Source: Vibrio ishigakensis (GTDB lineage Bacteria; Pseudomonadota; Gammaproteobacteria; Enterobacterales; Vibrionaceae). From it: DNA of 64,000 nucleotides. Shown here one piece after another: positions 28,509 to 39,806 of this stretch; position 1 is the stretch's first letter, and the number at the start of each line of letters is the position of its first letter. Below the pieces are notes generated by a model, which ran no database searches, was not told the origin of the DNA, and was given only the letters and a program-made list of their open reading frames with translations. Location: contig NZ_AP024881.1 of assembly GCF_024347675.1 (NCBI RefSeq), positions 434,001-498,000 on the forward strand, given 5' to 3'. The position numbers and the translations under genes were made by a program.

Positions 28509-30362
28509 GTGTTAAACCGTTATCCGTTATGGAAGTACCTTATGGTGCTATTCGCCCTACTAGTGGCGATGCTGTATGCACTTCCAAACCTGTACGGTGA
28601 AGATCCAGCCATACAAGTCACGGGGGCACGCGGTGCCTCCGTTGATATGGCAACCATGGATACTGTCACCCAAGCTCTTGAAAAAGAGAACCTATCACAT
28701 AAATCTATCGCTCTAGAGAATGGCTCCATCCTGGTGCGATTCAACGATACCGACACCCAGATCAGTGCGCGTGACGTTATCAGCGAAGCGCTAGATTCAG
28801 ACCTTATTGTTGCGCTTAACCTAGCGCCATCTACTCCAACTTGGCTTGAAAGCATCGGCGCTGCGCCTATGAAGCTTGGCCTTGACCTACGTGGTGGTGT
28901 GCACTTCTTGATGGAAGTGGATATGGACGCAGCAATGCAGAAACTTATCGGCCAGCAAGAAGAAGCCTTCCGTAGTGAGCTACGTGAAGAGCGTATTCGT
29001 TATCGTGCTATCCGTGCTGGTAGCGATTCTGTAGAAGTTATTCTTCGCGACGCTGAGCAGCTAGCTCAAGCGGAGCAGACGCTGAAGTCTAAGCACCCTG
29101 ATATGGTGTTTGTTGATTCTGACTCAAATGGTCGTTTCACTCTAACTGCGACCTTCAACGAAGCGCGTCTTACTGAAATCCGCAACTACGCGGTAGAGCA
29201 GAACATCACTATCCTTCGTAACCGTGTAAACGAACTGGGTGTTGCTGAACCGTTGGTACAGCGTCAAGGCGCAAGCCGCATCGTAGTTGAGCTTCCTGGT
29301 GTACAAGACACTGCACGTGCGAAAGAGATCCTAGGTGCTACGGCAACCCTAGAATTCCGTGAAGTGGATATGCAAGCTGACCTTTCAGCTGCGGCAAGTG
29401 GCCGTGTTCCTGCTGGAAGCGAAGTGAAGTTTGACCGCGACGGTCGCCCTGTAGTGCTTAAGAAGCGCGTAATCCTTGGCGGTTCAAGCATCACGGATGC
29501 AAGCTCAAGTGCTGACGAATATGGTCGTCCTCAGGTTAACATCTCGCTAGATAGCGAAGGTGGTAGCAAGATGGGTGCCTTCTCTCGTCAAAACATCGGT
29601 AAGCTAATGGCGACCGTGTTTGCTGAATACAAAGACAGCGGCAAGCGCACTCCAGAAGGCAAAGTAATCCTTGATAAACACGAAGAGGTTATCAACCAAG
29701 CGACTATCCAGTCGGCTCTTGGTCGTAGCTTCCGTATCACAGGTATCGACTCTGCAGCAGAAGCGCACAACCTAGCACTTCTACTGCGTGCGGGTGCTTT
29801 GATTGCTCCTATCTCTATCGTTGAAGAGCGTACTATTGGTCCATCTATGGGTCAGCAGAACATCGACAAGGGTATTCAGGCGTGTATCTGGGGCATGGTA
29901 GCGGTAATGCTATTCACCCTTATCTACTACCGTAAGTTTGGCTTTATCGCCAACATGGCTCTGATTGCAAACCTTGTGCTTATCATCGGCGTAATGTCTA
30001 TGATTCCAGGGGCAACTATGACCCTACCGGGTATTGCCGGTATCGTACTGACCGTAGGTATGGCGGTGGACGCCAACGTTCTTATATTTGAGCGGATACG
30101 TGAAGAACTTCGAGAAGGGCGCAACCCTCAGCAAGCGATTCACCAAGGCTATGCCAACGCATTCAGCACCATTGCCGATGCCAACATCACAACCCTACTG
30201 ACAGCAATCATCCTATTTGCTGTAGGTACAGGTGCGATTAAAGGCTTCGCGGTTACTCTGTCTATCGGTATTTTGACCTCAATGTTTACTGCAATTATCG
30301 GTACTCGTTGTGTGGTTAACCTGCTGTATGGCGGCAAACGTATCAACAAACTGTCGATCTAA
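28509..30362 (+). CDS. secD: Protein-export membrane protein SecD
   Basis: 617 residues (615 in E. coli) from GTG 28509. One N-terminal helix, a large periplasmic P1 head (about 100-440) starting [15 protein letters not shown], then five helices with the conserved [17 protein letters not shown] loop. With SecF it uses the ion gradient (Na+ in some vibrios) to pull proteins out of SecYEG. Vibrios often have a second secDF set governed by the VemP arrest peptide; this copy sits beside yajC and has no such peptide. Confidence 0.96.
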   Translation: MLNRYPLWKYLMVLFALLVAMLYALPNLYGEDPAIQVTGARGASVDMATMDTVTQALEKENLSHKSIALENGSILVRFNDTDTQISARDVISEALDSDLIVALNLAPSTPTWLESIGAAPMKLGLDLRGGVHFLMEVDMDAAMQKLIGQQEEAFRSELREERIRYRAIRAGSDSVEVILRDAEQLAQAEQTLKSKHPDMVFVDSDSNGRFTLTATFNEARLTEIRNYAVEQNITILRNRVNELGVAEPLVQRQGASRIVVELPGVQDTARAKEILGATATLEFREVDMQADLSAAASGRVPAGSEVKFDRDGRPVVLKKRVILGGSSITDASSSADEYGRPQVNISLDSEGGSKMGAFSRQNIGKLMATVFAEYKDSGKRTPEGKVILDKHEEVINQATIQSALGRSFRITGIDSAAEAHNLALLLRAGALIAPISIVEERTIGPSMGQQNIDKGIQACIWGMVAVMLFTLIYYRKFGFIANMALIANLVLIIGVMSMIPGATMTLPGIAGIVLTVGMAVDANVLIFERIREELREGRNPQQAIHQGYANAFSTIADANITTLLTAIILFAVGTGAIKGFAVTLSIGILTSMFTAIIGTRCVVNLLYGGKRINKLSI

Positions 30363-30376
30363 TTGAAGGTATTAGC

Positions 30377-31324
30377 ATGTTTCAAATATTGAAAGCTGAC
30401 AAGATGATCGACTTTATGCGCTGGTCGAAAGGCGCAGTCGTGTTGTCTGTATTAATGATTACTGCGTCCATCTACACCCTTTCAACTAACTGGTTGAACT
30501 GGGGTCTAGATTTCACCGGCGGTACTCTGATTGAGGTTGGGTTCGAACACCCAGCAAACCTTGAAGAGATCCGTGCGGCTCTGGATGAGCGTGGCTTTGG
30601 CGATGCAACGGTTCAGAACTTCGGTTCTGCACGCGATGTAATGGTGCGTCTGCGTCCTCGTGATGACCTACAAGGTGAACAACTGGGTACTCAGATCATC
30701 GCAGCTTTAGAGCAAGGCACTGGTGAAGATGTTGAGATGCGTCGTGTGGAGTTCGTTGGTCCGAACGTGGGTGACGAGCTAGCAGAAGCGGGTGGTCTAG
30801 CTATCCTAGTTTCTCTTATCTGTATCTTGATCTACGTATCGATGCGATTTGAATGGCGTCTAGCGGCAGGTGCGGTACTAGCACTTGCGCACGACGTAAT
30901 CATCACGCTTGGTATCTTCTCGATAATGCAGATCGAGGTTGACCTGACTATCGTAGCGGCATTGCTGACCGTAGTAGGTTACTCGCTCAACGATACCATA
31001 GTGGTATTTGACCGCATCCGTGAGAACTTCCGTAAGATGCGTAAAGGCGATTCGGTTGAGATTATCAATGGCGCGATCACTCAGACTTTGAGCCGTACCT
31101 TGATCACTTCCGGTACTACCTTGTTCGTGGTTATCGCGCTGTTCACTAAGGGTGGTGCTAACATCCACGGCTTTGCAACTGCACTTCTACTGGGTATCAC
31201 TGTAGGTACGTACTCGTCTATCTACGTAGCGTCGAACCTGGCACTTAAACTGGGCGTTTCTCGTGAACACCTAATGCCACCTCAAGTTGAGAAGGAAGGC
31301 GCAGAATTCGATGAAATGCCTTAA
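30377..31324 (+). CDS. secF: Protein-export membrane protein SecF
   Basis: 315 residues with six membrane segments. Family motifs: GLDFTGGTLIEV (about 46-57), VGPNVGDEL and the SLNDTIVVFDRIREN loop. Partner of SecD, 14 bp downstream of it. A good terminator follows. Confidence 0.96.
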   Translation: MFQILKADKMIDFMRWSKGAVVLSVLMITASIYTLSTNWLNWGLDFTGGTLIEVGFEHPANLEEIRAALDERGFGDATVQNFGSARDVMVRLRPRDDLQGEQLGTQIIAALEQGTGEDVEMRRVEFVGPNVGDELAEAGGLAILVSLICILIYVSMRFEWRLAAGAVLALAHDVIITLGIFSIMQIEVDLTIVAALLTVVGYSLNDTIVVFDRIRENFRKMRKGDSVEIINGAITQTLSRTLITSGTTLFVVIALFTKGGANIHGFATALLLGITVGTYSSIYVASNLALKLGVSREHLMPPQVEKEGAEFDEMP

Positions 31325-31351
31325 TCGGTTTCATTGAATCTAGTAATCTTG

Positions 31352-31384
31352 AAAAGCGGTCGACGAGGTGTCGGCCGCTTTTTT
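31352..31384 (+). terminator. Terminator after secF
   Basis: GCGGTCGAC-GAGGT-GTCGGCCGC (one G-U pair) followed by six T. Confidence 0.85.
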
Positions 31385-31402
31385 GTTTTAAAGGAATAAG
31401 TT

Positions 31403-31840
31403 GTGTCTGTAATTGCCAAAAACAGCGCGGTGACTCTGCACTTCGCAATCAAACTAGAAGACGGCTCAGTAGCCGATAGCACCCAACAGATGGGCAAACC
31501 AGCCAAACTGGTGATTGGTGATGGTAGCCTGAGTGAAAACTTTGAAGGTCACCTGATTGGTATGGAGAAGGGCCAGTCGCGCTCAATTCCTCTAGCAGCA
31601 GCGGATGCGTTTGGTATGCCGAATCCAGATAACATCCATCATATGGACCGCAGTAAGTTTGTGGGTGATGCTGAGGTTGAGGTCGGCACCATCATGGCGT
31701 TTAGTGGCCCAGATGGCATGGAGATCCCCGGTATCATCACAGAGATTGCTGGCGACTCTGTAACGGTTGATTTTAACCACCCTTTGGCGGGCCGAGACGT
31801 TGTATTTGACGTTGAGATCCTAGAGGTTGAGACAGCCTAA
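31403..31840 (+). CDS. fkpB: FKBP-type peptidyl-prolyl isomerase FkpB (SlpA)
   Basis: 145 residues in the SlpA/FkpB family: an FKBP core (about 1-70 and 120-145) with the inserted IF chaperone domain between, seen as FGMPNPDNIHHMDRSKF and onward. GTG start at 31403 behind AAGGAA. Upstream neighbour of ispH as in E. coli, 76 bp apart, probably co-transcribed. Confidence 0.94.
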   Translation: MSVIAKNSAVTLHFAIKLEDGSVADSTQQMGKPAKLVIGDGSLSENFEGHLIGMEKGQSRSIPLAAADAFGMPNPDNIHHMDRSKFVGDAEVEVGTIMAFSGPDGMEIPGIITEIAGDSVTVDFNHPLAGRDVVFDVEILEVETA

Positions 31841-31916
31841 AGCGAATACTTGAGTTAAACACTCAGTTACCGCTAAAATGTGCCCAGTTTATACCCAGGT
31901 AAATAATGAGATAACC

Positions 31917-32861
31917 ATGGAAATCCTTCTAGCCAACCCACGTGGCTTTTGCGCTGGCGTTGATCGTGCGATCAGCATTGTAGAGCGCGCATTAGAGATG
32001 TATCAGCCACCTATCTATGTTCGACATGAAGTGGTGCACAACCGTTTTGTGGTTGAAGGACTTAAGCGTCGTGGCGCTGTGTTCGTTGAAGAGTTGTCTG
32101 AAGTGCCAGATGACAACATCGTTATCTTCTCTGCCCATGGTGTATCTCAGGCGGTACGAGCCGAGGCCAAGCAACGTGACCTGACTGTTTTCGATGCAAC
32201 CTGTCCTCTAGTGACCAAGGTGCATATGGAAGTAGCTCGTGCCAGCCGTAAGAACATCGAGGTCGTGCTTATCGGTCATGCTGGTCACCCAGAGGTGGAA
32301 GGCACCATGGGTCAATACGCTAGTGAGACTGGCGGTATGTATCTGGTGGAAAATCCATCTGATGTGGAAACCCTAGAGGTAAACGACCCTTCTAATCTTC
32401 ACTATGTAAGCCAAACCACCTTGTCGGTTGATGAAACCGCAGATGTTATCGAGAAACTGCGTGAGGTGTTCCCTGAGATCCAAGGGCCACGTAAAGACGA
32501 TATCTGTTATGCCACTCAGAACCGTCAAGATGCAGTGCGTACTTTGGCAAGCCAAGTAGATGTGATGATAGTAGTGGGCTCTAAGAACTCTTCAAACTCG
32601 ACTCGTTTGAAGGAACTTGCTGAGAAGCTGGGTACTCCTGCGTATCTCACTGACTGCCCAGAGGCCGTCGATGGTGAATGGCTAGTAGGCAAGAAGAAAG
32701 TTGGTGTTACCGCTGGTGCTTCTGCTCCTGAAGAGCTAGTAAACAACATATTAGATAAAGTGAAGAGCTTTTCTGAGGGTTCAGTGGTTGAAGAGGTACT
32801 TGGACGCGAGGAGAACATGTTCTTCGAGGTGCCAAAAGAGCTTCAAATCAAAGAAGTTTAG
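31917..32861 (+). CDS. ispH: 4-hydroxy-3-methylbut-2-enyl diphosphate reductase
   Basis: 314 residues from ATG 31917; an upstream in-frame start would add 13 residues outside the family. It performs the last step of the MEP isoprenoid pathway with a 4Fe-4S cluster. Cluster ligands C12, C96 and C197 and the proton-donor E126 are in the same positions as in E. coli. Confidence 0.97.
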   Translation: MEILLANPRGFCAGVDRAISIVERALEMYQPPIYVRHEVVHNRFVVEGLKRRGAVFVEELSEVPDDNIVIFSAHGVSQAVRAEAKQRDLTVFDATCPLVTKVHMEVARASRKNIEVVLIGHAGHPEVEGTMGQYASETGGMYLVENPSDVETLEVNDPSNLHYVSQTTLSVDETADVIEKLREVFPEIQGPRKDDICYATQNRQDAVRTLASQVDVMIVVGSKNSSNSTRLKELAEKLGTPAYLTDCPEAVDGEWLVGKKKVGVTAGASAPEELVNNILDKVKSFSEGSVVEEVLGREENMFFEVPKELQIKEV

Positions 32862-32868
32862 ATTCAAG

Positions 32869-32896
32869 AAACCAGAGCTTAGCTCTGGTTTTTTTA
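32869..32896 (+). terminator. ispH terminator
   Basis: AACCAGAGC / GCTCTGGTT hairpin with seven-T tail just after the stop. Confidence 0.9.
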
Positions 32897-32916
32897 TACT
32901 CGTAACTCGCAGATAT

Positions 32917-32945
32917 AAAAAAGGCTTCCCGGGGGAAGCCTTTTT
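32917..32945. terminator. cstA-side terminator
   Basis: AAAAAAGGCTTCC-CGGG-GGAAGCCTTTTT. Serves the minus-strand cstA-like gene and can act in either direction. Confidence 0.9.
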
Positions 32946-32961
32946 AGTTAAGAGCTATTGA

Positions 32962-34449
32962 TTAAGCGGTTTCAGTTGCTGGCTTAGAGTCTTGCTCGTC
33001 ACCTGGCAGTTCTGACTCGCCTTTACCTGCTGACTTCTTGATAACAGTTGCAGTGATTAGAAGCATCGCAATCACACCAGAGATGGTAGATACAGGCATG
33101 CTTAGACCGAAGCCAAGAGTTGCGTTGTTCAGGATGAAGGTAATACATACTGTAGTCATGAACATTGCTGGTACTGTAGTAATCCAGTGGAACTTGTTGT
33201 GGCGTAGTAGGTAAGCCGATGCAGTCCACAGCATCATTACAGCAGTTGTTTGGTTAGCGAAGCCGAAGTAGCGCCAGATTACACCGAAGTCTACTTGAGT
33301 CAGGATGCCACCGATAACGAACAGTGGTAGAGCCATCATCAGGCGGTTACGCATAGATTTCTGTTCTAGGTTGAAGTACTCAGCCAGGATTAGACGGCTT
33401 GAACGGAACGCAGTGTCACCAGAAGTGATAGGTAGGATAACTACACCTAGGAACGCGATGATACCGCCAGCTACACCCAGTAGACCGAATGATGAGTCAT
33501 ATACAACCTTACCTGGACCACCGTTAGCTACTACGTCTGCTAGTGCTTCAACTGAGCCGAAGAAAGACAACGCTAGAGCACACCAGATTAGAGCGATGAT
33601 ACCTTCACCGATCATTGCGCCGTAGAATACGAAGCGACCGTTTTTCTCGTTTTCCATGCAACGCGCCATTAGTGGAGACTGAGTTGCGTGGAAGCCAGAG
33701 ATAGCACCACATGCGATAGTGATGAATAGGGCAGGCCATAGAGGCAGGTCGTTAGGGTTCATGTTAGTGAACATGTCGCTCACTTCGAAGTTGCCCATAA
33801 CTGTGTGAGAATCAGAGAATGCTACCGCTGAGATAAGGCCTACAGACATGAAGATCAGTAGTGCGCCAAATAGTGGGTAGAAGCGGCCGATGATCTTATC
33901 TACTGGCACGATAGTCGCGATGATGTAGTAGGTAAAGATGATGCCAACCATAGCCGTCATGGTTACAGTGAAATCAGTCTGGTCGTTGATTAGGTTAGTG
34001 ATCATACCTGCTGGAGCAGAAACGAATACCACACCTACAAGAAGCAGAAGAACAATGGCAAAGATGTTCATAAAGTGTTTAGCGCCATTGCCCAGGTAGC
34101 GACCTGTTAGTGTAGGTACCGAAGCACCGCCGTTACGCACTGAAAGCATACCAGAGAAGTAATCGTGCACCGCACCTGCGAAGATACAACCTAGTACGAT
34201 CCACAGCATAGCTGCTGGGCCGTATAGTGCACCCATGATAGGACCGAAGATTGGACCTACACCTGCGATGTTCAGCAGTTGAACTAGGTAAACTTTTTTG
34301 GTCGACATTGGAACATAGTCCACGCCGTCCGCTTTAGTGTGCGCTGGAGTTTGACGGTTTTCGTTAATACCGAAAATCTTTTCTACCACTGCGCCATAGA
34401 TGAAGTAGCCGGCAACTAGGGCTGCTACACAAGTTAAAAACCACATCAT
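32962..34449 (-). CDS. CstA-family transporter, probably for pyruvate or peptides
   Basis: 495-residue inner-membrane protein with at least twelve hydrophobic segments and CstA-family motifs: QLLNIAGVGPIFGPIMGALYGP (in two parts, about 56-77), HDYFSGMLSVRNGG, and ATQSPLMARCMENE. It is the short form; E. coli CstA and BtsT are about 700 residues. BtsT imports pyruvate with protons, and CstA is linked to peptide and pyruvate use. Four direct repeats matching the BtsR motif lie upstream and a BtsSR-like pair is encoded 7 kb away, which favours pyruvate uptake. That substrate is an inference. Confidence 0.88.
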   Translation of the reverse strand: MMWFLTCVAALVAGYFIYGAVVEKIFGINENRQTPAHTKADGVDYVPMSTKKVYLVQLLNIAGVGPIFGPIMGALYGPAAMLWIVLGCIFAGAVHDYFSGMLSVRNGGASVPTLTGRYLGNGAKHFMNIFAIVLLLLVGVVFVSAPAGMITNLINDQTDFTVTMTAMVGIIFTYYIIATIVPVDKIIGRFYPLFGALLIFMSVGLISAVAFSDSHTVMGNFEVSDMFTNMNPNDLPLWPALFITIACGAISGFHATQSPLMARCMENEKNGRFVFYGAMIGEGIIALIWCALALSFFGSVEALADVVANGGPGKVVYDSSFGLLGVAGGIIAFLGVVILPITSGDTAFRSSRLILAEYFNLEQKSMRNRLMMALPLFVIGGILTQVDFGVIWRYFGFANQTTAVMMLWTASAYLLRHNKFHWITTVPAMFMTTVCITFILNNATLGFGLSMPVSTISGVIAMLLITATVIKKSAGKGESELPGDEQDSKPATETA

Positions 34450-34538
34450 AGCTCTGATCTCTTATATTTGGATTTGGTTAGGAAATTTATCGAGTAAATA
34501 GTACGAAACCTGTACAAGGAATACCCTCTCAACCTGAG

Positions 34539-34606
34539 TAAGTGGTCGAATAGGAAGTTAAGTGGTCGAAATCGAACCTGAGTGGTTTTTTCTAGTCCTG
34601 AGTGGT
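34539..34606 (-). promoter_or_regulatory. Four LytTR-type (BtsR-like) direct repeats upstream of the cstA-like gene
   Basis: Read on the minus strand, ACCACT(T/C)A occurs at 34606-34599, 34586-34579, 34566-34559 and 34546-34539, each exactly 20 bp apart. This fits the E. coli BtsR (YehT) half-site ACC(G/A)CT(T/C)A, which occurs as repeats about two helical turns apart. The nearest repeat is about 36 bp upstream of TACTAT (34503-34498), a possible -10 lacking a good -35, as at activator-dependent promoters. Confidence 0.75.
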
Positions 34607-34664
34607 CATATCGGATGGTTTTAAATGTGTTAAGCTAGTCAAAGTTTGTAGCGAAGGAGTGTGT

Positions 34665-35012
34665 ATGAGGCAGTTAAAACTAGGGTTGGTAATGGCTTTG
34701 AGCGGTTTGTTGATGGCATGTGCAAGCACAGATACAGAGCTTGCACAAAGGGGTGACTGGGAAAGCATCGGCTATCAAGATGGCGTTAAAGGTAGCATGC
34801 CGAGAAGCTACTCAAAGCTTAATGATTTGGGTGAAGCCAATGTGGGGGCCTATGAGCAAGGCTACACCCGAGGCGTAGCTGAATATTGCAATCCAAACTT
34901 TGCTTATCAGATGGGATTATCTGGCCAATATTACGAGGGTGCCTGTGAAGGGCGAGAAGATGCCCAGAAGTTTCGTATGGAATGGCAACGTGGCTGGAAC
35001 GAACGCGAATAA
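34665..35012 (+). CDS. DUF2799-like lipoprotein
   Basis: 115 residues from ATG 34665, 6 nt after AAGGAG. The lipobox LMAC puts the lipidated cysteine at position 19; residue +2 is Ala, not Asp, so outer-membrane delivery is expected. The mature part has three similar G-Y-x-x-G units (IGYQDGVKG, YEQGYTRGV, GLSGQYYEG) and two further cysteines, as in DUF2799 proteins. Function unknown. It is transcribed away from the cstA-like gene, and the LytTR repeats end 58 bp before its start, so shared control is possible. Confidence 0.82.
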   Translation: MRQLKLGLVMALSGLLMACASTDTELAQRGDWESIGYQDGVKGSMPRSYSKLNDLGEANVGAYEQGYTRGVAEYCNPNFAYQMGLSGQYYEGACEGREDAQKFRMEWQRGWNERE

Positions 35013-35015
35013 AAG

Positions 35016-35040
35016 AAGGGAGAGCTAAGCTCTCCCTTTT
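35016..35040. terminator. Terminator between lipoprotein gene and murQ
   Basis: AAGGGAGAGC-TAA-GCTCTCCCTTTT between convergent genes. Confidence 0.85.
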
Positions 35041-35059
35041 GCTGTTTATATTTTAGGTT

Positions 35060-37090
<2,031 letters not shown>

Positions 37091-37098
<8 letters not shown>

Positions 37099-37978
37099 AG
37101 ATTTTTTCTACCTGTTGCAATGCGAGAAGGATCCCGCCGTCTAGGGCATCTCCTCTAGGTTCAATTCTTCTCTGCTGCCATTCTGAAGCAAGGTGTGTTT
37201 GGTAATATTGTCCCAAGCTACCAAGGAACACGATAGGTAACTCATTGTCTGCACAGCATTTAGTAACTAGCTTATCAACCTCTTGCTTTGCCTCAAGAAG
37301 AATCGCTTGGCTTGCCGAGCATTGCTGTTGTGCACTTTCTATGACCAGGGGTGCAAAGCTCGCAAAGCTCGCAAAGTCAGTAGCAGTCGCCGTTTTTAGC
37401 CATTGTAAAACAGCGCTGCGTTCACCGCCGATCAGCTTACGGAGTTTTTGGCCTATGGGTGTCCAAATGCCAGTATCCATAGAGTCTATTAGTGCTCGAG
37501 TTGCTTGTTGGCCAAGCCATGCACCTCCGCCTTCATCGCCAATGGGAAAGCCCCAACCACCGAATACTTGAGTGTGTCCGCTTTCCTCTAACCTAGTTGC
37601 AACGGAACCTGTACCTATAGCAATGGCATTTACTGGTTTTCCTAGATTTGCCCCAATGAGCGAGATATGGGCATCTGTGGTCACTGTGGCATAAGGAAAT
37701 ACGGCTAGTGCACTTTCTAGCTCCTGTCTCATCAGTGGATTCCCCGCACCAGCAACGCCTACAGTAATAGCGACCTGCTCGGATTTTAGCCCATAGCTAT
37801 TCAGGACATCTAAGATTGCTTGCTTGATGGTCTCAATTCCATCTAAACCTTGCTGAGTAAGGGACGACGGGCCAAACGTTAAGGTGATAAACGGGCCCGC
37901 CGTATGGGCTTCTTTTGATGTTAGACGTAGGGCGGTTTTAGTGCCGCCCCCGTCGATGGCAAGAAGGTGGGTTATCAT
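37091..37978 (-). CDS. BadF/BadG-family sugar kinase, probably for GlcNAc/MurNAc-type sugars
   Basis: 295 residues in the ASKHA fold. Phosphate-1 motif AIDGGGTKTALRL (about 8-20), GTGSVATR (about 121-128) and GDEGGGAWLG (about 147-156) match BadF-type hexosamine kinases such as MurK and GspK. The operon position between a Na+ symporter and anmK/murQ points to a free amino sugar released from muropeptides, likely GlcNAc left by NagZ. A 9-bp repeat (37353-37378) encodes FASFASFA inside it. Substrate is inferred only. Confidence 0.82.
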
Positions 37979-37979
37979 A

Positions 37980-39572
37980 TTAGGCTTCTTGCAGTTTGCT
38001 CTGCTCTTGGGTTTGTTTCTTACCCATTAAGCATACGCCAAGAGAGACAAAGGTACCGATACAAAGTTGGTATGGGAAGGCTAGGCGAACCCCAACCCAT
38101 TCAGGGTTGATAACCCCCATTACCACATCCCAAACGTAAGCCTGAAGAAGCAGCGTAGTGAGGAAGCCCGCGATAAGTGCCATTAGTACCGACGACTCAC
38201 TGCCACGGTCGGTGAAGATAGCCGTGAAGTACACGCCAAGCAGACCAGTATAAGCAAACACCATCACGCTCAGTGCAAAAGATAGTAATGGCATATCTGT
38301 ATATTGCTGCCAGTAGAAGCAGAGAATACCCATGCTACCTAGTGCTATCGCAGCCCCCGCCATACCAAAGCGACCAGCTTTCACGTAGTGGAAGTCTTCT
38401 TGTTCGCCATGGCGCGCTTCTTTCCATGGTTTATAGATGTCTTGAATCGCTACTGAAGACATGGAGTTTAGGCCTGAGTTTAGAGTAGATAGCGCAGCGG
38501 CAACCACGCCCACAGTAACCAGGCCACGCAGACCTGCTGGCATTTCGTTTAATACGTAGTACATGAAGATGGTGACATTCTCGCCGTTAAAGCTCTGCAC
38601 TACCTCTTGCCCTTTTACTCCCATCAATTCTGGACGCTGATAAAAGATATACAGCAGCAGGCCTATGGTCATAAAGATAAGCACCACAGGGATAGAGAAG
38701 ATAATGGAGTTGATCATTGCGCGGGAGCCTTGCTTGGCGTCTTTACAGGTCAACACACGCTGTGTCATGTCTTGATCCAGACCGAAGGCGCCTATGTTCA
38801 GCAGTACAAAGCCGGTAATGCATGCCCAGAAGCTGAAGGTACCCGCAGGAGAAAAGTCTAGGCTGAAATCGAATAGGGTCAGTTTAGAAACCTGCTCGTT
38901 ACCCGGATTTTGCAGTGCATGCACTATCTGTCCCATATCCGCTGGGATTTGGCCAAGTAGATAGATGATTACCGCAACCGCAGCTCCCACGTAGACCACA
39001 AGCTGAATAAGATCACTCCAGATGACTGAGCGAATGCCGCCCATGTAGGTATAAGCCAGTCCCACTACAACCAGGATAACCACAGAAGAGATAACGCTAG
39101 ATGGCTCTATGTTGGTAAATAGAATCATAGAGACTGCGATGGCGGCCATATACAAGCGAGAGCCTGAAGCAAATACGCGACCCACTAGGTACATAAAACC
39201 CGCTCTTTGTTTGGTCTTCTCACCAAAGCGTACCTTTAGCAGCTCATATACGGTAGAGACCTTGTTCTGATAAAAGCGAGGGATAAGCACCCAGGCCACA
39301 AACAGAGCGCCTAAGATGGCACCGATATTGGTAGCAAGGTAGGTGAGGTTGCCTCTGTAGCTAGATTCAGGGCCACCGAGAAAGGTTGCAGCTGATTGCG
39401 AGGTTGCTAGCACTGATACGGCAACTACCCACATTGGCATAGCGTTGCCACCGAGAAAGTAATCCTTAGTTGAGGTAATTTTGACACGGCTAAAGTGCCA
39501 GCCCGTGTAGGCAATAACAGCAAAGTAGACTGCAAATACTGCCCAATCGAGAGTGGTAAAGAGTGAATTCAT
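37980..39572 (-). CDS. Sodium:solute symporter (SSS family) of the recycling operon
   Basis: 530 residues, about fourteen membrane segments. SSS-family features: Na+-site region SVLATSQSAATFLGGPE (about 53-69), a GLAYTYMGGIRSVIWSDLIQ segment (in two parts, about 170-189) and AALSTLNSGLNSMSS (about 360-374). It is the first gene of the minus-strand operon that continues with a sugar kinase, anmK and murQ, opposite a RpiR regulator. Uptake of anhydroMurNAc, MurNAc, GlcNAc or sialic-type sugars are all possible; the context favours wall sugars. I know of no proof for this protein. Confidence 0.85.
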   Translation of the reverse strand: MNSLFTTLDWAVFAVYFAVIAYTGWHFSRVKITSTKDYFLGGNAMPMWVVAVSVLATSQSAATFLGGPESSYRGNLTYLATNIGAILGALFVAWVLIPRFYQNKVSTVYELLKVRFGEKTKQRAGFMYLVGRVFASGSRLYMAAIAVSMILFTNIEPSSVISSVVILVVVGLAYTYMGGIRSVIWSDLIQLVVYVGAAVAVIIYLLGQIPADMGQIVHALQNPGNEQVSKLTLFDFSLDFSPAGTFSFWACITGFVLLNIGAFGLDQDMTQRVLTCKDAKQGSRAMINSIIFSIPVVLIFMTIGLLLYIFYQRPELMGVKGQEVVQSFNGENVTIFMYYVLNEMPAGLRGLVTVGVVAAALSTLNSGLNSMSSVAIQDIYKPWKEARHGEQEDFHYVKAGRFGMAGAAIALGSMGILCFYWQQYTDMPLLSFALSVMVFAYTGLLGVYFTAIFTDRGSESSVLMALIAGFLTTLLLQAYVWDVVMGVINPEWVGVRLAFPYQLCIGTFVSLGVCLMGKKQTQEQSKLQEA

Positions 39573-39631
39573 AGCAGCTCCATAGCATGAATCGTGTGTA
39601 GGGTATGTTGTTTTTTTAGCAGTATGTACCT

Positions 39632-39660
39632 AGGAATAATTGATTCAAAATTCTATTCCT
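39632..39660. promoter_or_regulatory. Candidate RpiR operator A
   Basis: AGGAATA (39632-39638), 15-bp gap, TATTCCT (39654-39660): perfect 7-bp inverted half-sites 60 bp upstream of the symporter start. A further GGAATA at 39665-39670 makes a second, tighter palindrome with TATTCC. Confidence 0.55.
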
Positions 39661-39717
39661 TGATGGAATAGTAACCGCCACCATTCTTTGAAGCCGATCT
39701 CATTAAGCAAGGTAATC

Positions 39718-39746
39718 TATTCCTAGTATGGATATATACAGGAATA
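39718..39746. promoter_or_regulatory. Candidate RpiR operator B
   Basis: TATTCCT (39718-39724), 15-bp gap, AGGAATA (39740-39746). Same half-sites and same gap as operator A but in the opposite arrangement, 61 bp upstream of the regulator gene. Suited to one regulator controlling both divergent promoters. Confidence 0.55.
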
Positions 39747-39806
39747 ACTATTCTCGCTCGAGAAGAGCTTGGGTAAACTGGGCTGAATGAGAAAAAGGGT
39801 TGATAA

